Program-made: the position numbers and the translations under genes
Notes under the pieces: generated by a model
Told to the model about the DNA's origin: nothing
What the model saw: only the letters and a program-made list of their open reading frames with translations
Database searches by the model: none
Part shown: positions 61,901 through 64,000 of the stretch, in pieces
How positions within the stretch are numbered: the first letter of the stretch is position 1
How the letters are laid out: the number at the start of each line of letters is the position of its first letter
Source: Chondrilla cf. caribensis
Lineage: Eukaryota > Porifera > Demospongiae > Chondrillida > Chondrillidae
DNA length: 64,000 nt
Direction of reading: 5' to 3'
NCBI GenBank assembly: GCA_964020155.1
Contig: OZ026563.1
Location: 4,175,440-4,239,439 of the forward strand

Positions 61901-62270
61901 CTGTGGATGTGAGCTAAGTTATAAAACACTTCCCACCTCTTTGTGTGCTCTGTAACCCTTGATATTCAAGGTGGTGCTATGGCCAAATTTTGGCCATTGC
62001 ACCACAGTCAATGTACATAATATAGAACAAAACGCTAAGTACCTTTTTGTATAGCTCATGGGAGAGGGGGCGTGTCAACCTGATATTTTCAACTAAACTA
62101 GCTGGGGATGTAAACTAAGTTATGAAACACTTCCCATCTCTTTGTGTGCTTTGTAACCCTTGATATTCAAGGTGGTGCTATGGCCAAATTTTGGCCATTG
62201 CACCACAGTCAATGTACATAATATAGAACAAAACGCTAAGTACCTTTTTGTATAGCTCATGGGAGAGGGG
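55990..62270. repeat. Satellite family B, about 31 tandem units of 201 bp
   Basis: Units share their first third with family A (GCTAAGCACCTTTTTG, CTCATGGGAGAGGGGGCG) but have a different second half with GGGGATGTGAGCTAAG, CTCTTTGTGTGCTTTG and a 35-bp palindrome around GGCCAAATTTTGGCC. Spacing is exactly 201 bp across most copies. Two variants alternate (GTACATAATATAG then CGCTAAGTACC, versus GTACGTAAGAGAG then CACTAAGCACC). Rare private variants recur about 2814 bp apart, that is, 14 units. Recurrent 65-codon open frames are by-products of the 201-bp unit (divisible by three). Confidence 0.96.
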
Positions 62271-62480
62271 ACGTGTCCACAGCTAGGTCTCCATAAAATA
62301 TGATGTTGACACACCCCCTCTCCCATGAGCTACGCAAAAAGGTGCTAAGCGTTTTTCAATCCTCCACCTTCCCATACATACATTGAAAACTATTAAGCAC
62401 CTCCAGATGTAGTTTGGGCTAGGAACCACCTACAGAGATGAAAATTATTTCAGAAGTTAGTATACGTCCACAGCTAGGTT
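62271..62480. repeat. Inverted family A unit at the right end of the array
   Basis: Immediately after a truncated B unit the sequence switches to the complement of family A: CCCCCTCTCCCATGAGCTA, GGTGCTAAGCGTTTTT, then TTAAGCACCTCC. The A units are therefore in plus orientation left of the array and minus orientation right of it. Confidence 0.88.
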
Positions 62481-62489
62481 ACCCTAAAA

Positions 62490-62980
62490 AATGATATGTT
62501 TTGTCGCGGATAACCATATTGTGTATACTTTTGTATGTACATTCCAATATAAGTGTAATATGCCTTGTGGTGATCTCTCAGGTAATTTCCCATTCCGTTG
62601 CTGGTCACCAGGGGCTGCCCAGTGTCAATGCAAAACACACCAACTCAATTTCGGAAGCATTCTGATTGTCCTGAGTGCGCTATAAGCCTCGTGGTGACAA
62701 GCAAAAAAATGTCAATTTTTTGAGTTGTCACCACGGCCTCTCCTGTGTGCACGTGATGCATCATAGCACAAATCCTGATGCACAAACGCACTCCTGGAAC
62801 CATTATGGTCCTTTTGATATCAAAAATGATACGTTTTGATGTGAATCAAAACTTCTCCCTGATGTCCATATGGCAAATATGATATAATTGCATACTGTAT
62901 ACTATTGGATATACATTCCAGTATAAGTGTAATATGCCTTGTGGTGATCTCTCATGTACTTTCCCATTCCGTTGCTGTAC
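62490..62980. repeat. Repeat family C, copy 1 and truncated copy 2
   Basis: Copy 1 starts near AATATAAGTGTAATATGCC (62549) and contains CCTCGTGGTGACAAGC, TTGTCACCACGGCCTCTCC and GTCCTTTTGATATCAAAAATG. Copy 2 begins near 62921 and breaks off at about 62978, next to an inverted A unit. CGTGGTGACAA and TTGTCACCACG form a hairpin in each full copy. Confidence 0.82.
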
Positions 62981-62984
62981 GTTA

Positions 62985-63265
62985 CCACAGGTCCACAACG
63001 AGGTCCCCATAAATTATCATGCTGACATGCCCCCTCTCCCATGAGATACACATAAAGGTGCTTAGTGTTAATTCATCCTATACCTTCCCATACATTAAAA
63101 AATACTAAGCACCTCCGGATGTAGCTAGAGTTAGGGACCACCTACGGAGATGAAAACTGTTTCATAAGTTAGTATTGGTCCACAGCTAAGTTGCCATAAA
63201 GTATCATGCTGACAAGCCCCTTCTCCCATGAGCTGCGCAAAAAAGTGCTTAACATTATTTCATCC
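62985..63265. repeat. Second inverted family A block
   Basis: Complement-orientation A sequence with CCCCCTCTCCCATGAG, AAGGTGCTTAGTG, ACTAAGCACCTCCGGATG and a partial second unit with AAGTGCTTAACATT. Confidence 0.82.
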
Positions 63266-63269
63266 TATA

Positions 63270-64000
63270 CATATGTACATTTCAATATAAGTGTAATACG
63301 CCTAGTGATGATAACTCAGGTGATTTGACATCACATTGCTGGTCACCAAGGGCTGCCCAGTATCTGTACCAAACTCACCAACACAATTTGGGATGCATAC
63401 AAAACGTCCTGAGTGTGCTATAGGCCTCGTGGTGACAAATAAAAAAATGTCAATTTTTATGCTTGTCACCACGGCCTCTCCTGTGTGCACATAATGCATT
63501 ATAGCTCTTATACGAAAGCATGGACACACTCCTGGAACTAGTACGGTCCTTTTGATAACAAAAATGATAGGTTTTGTTACCAATCAAAATTCTGCCAGGT
63601 GTCCGTATGGCACATAGCATTATACATTTGTATGTACATTTCAATATAAGTGTAATACGCATTGTGGCGATAACTCAGGTTAATTAATAACTCAGGTGAT
63701 TTGACAGATGCATATAATCCATCCTGAGTGTTTTATAGGCCTCGTGGTGATGGGCAAAAAATAGCCATTTTTTGGCTTGTCACCATGGCCTCTCCTGTGT
63801 GCACGAATGCAAAAAATGTGAAATTTTATCGCTTGTCACAGTGGTCTATTCTATGTGCACGTGATGCATCATAGCTCGAATACTGATGTATGGACACACT
63901 CCTTGACCTAGTACAGTCCTTTCGATAACAAAAAGATGCATTTAGTGCTGATTCAAAAATTCTCCCCAGAATATGAATATGACACATCATAGTAATGCAT
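63270..64000. repeat. Repeat family C, copies 3 and 4
   Basis: Copy 3 starts near 63281 (CAATATAAGTGTAATACGCC), copy 4 near 63640; both carry the GTCACCAcGGCCTCTCCTGTG block and the GTACGGTCCTTTTGATAACA/GTACAGTCCTTTCGATAACA block. Copy 4 has internal deletions and runs off the window. Confidence 0.82.

Noticed and set aside
56293..61917. Sixteen or more 65-codon plus-strand frames that look like a multigene family
   Set aside because: They recur every 201 bp or multiples and are by-products of a satellite whose period is divisible by three. The peptides lack any consistent codon signal and two frames are used interchangeably.

Overview
This is eukaryotic nuclear DNA, almost certainly animal. 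The genes are split by short GT-AG introns, and the set is typical of metazoans: an XK-related scramblase-family protein, a POMT1-type O-mannosyltransferase, QTRT1, POLR1H, an SRSF3-type SR protein, LEKR1, DHX33 and TRAIP. Small intergenic gaps, dense microsatellites and minisatellites, and an animal gene with a HEPN domain would fit an early-branching animal such as a sponge, but the species is an inference. No bacterial, organellar or viral genes were seen. Exon models were built by hand from reading frame, GT/AG boundaries and phase; each multi-exon gene listed closes in frame from ATG to stop unless stated.

Layout. 1-779 (+) is the 3' end of an unrecognised gene. 1194-3143 (-) is a single-exon XK-related protein. 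3484-5049 (-) is a two-exon PQ-loop membrane protein. 5252-13736 (-) is a 16-exon POMT1-like protein with a long acidic insert. 13806-14343 (-) is a small unrecognised gene. 15085-16964 (+) is the main exon of a low-complexity protein with about 29 octapeptide repeats. 17681-18327 (-) POLR1H and 18437-22241 (+) QTRT1 are head to head. 22716-25228 (+) encodes a coiled-coil/HEPN protein. 25431-33988 (+) encodes a 1135-residue coiled-coil protein. 34873-36263 (-) SRSF3-like and 36420-42937 (+) LEKR1-like are head to head. 43682-49025 (-) DHX33 and 49110-54555 (+) TRAIP-like are head to head. From 54556 to the end there is no gene, only a fold-back element and a satellite region of nearly 9 kb with a 201-bp unit, flanked by related 185-bp units that appear in opposite orientation on the two sides, plus a second repeat family.

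Functionally the genes are a mixed neighbourhood, not a pathway. Housekeeping RNA functions (Pol I transcription, tRNA queuosine, splicing, a nucleolar DEAH helicase) sit in compact divergent pairs with 84-156 bp between start codons. The strongest unusual signals are the coiled-coil/HEPN fusion, (GT)n tracts that start exactly at 5' splice sites in at least six introns, a private minisatellite in most long introns, and the higher-order palindrome-bearing satellite at the right end.
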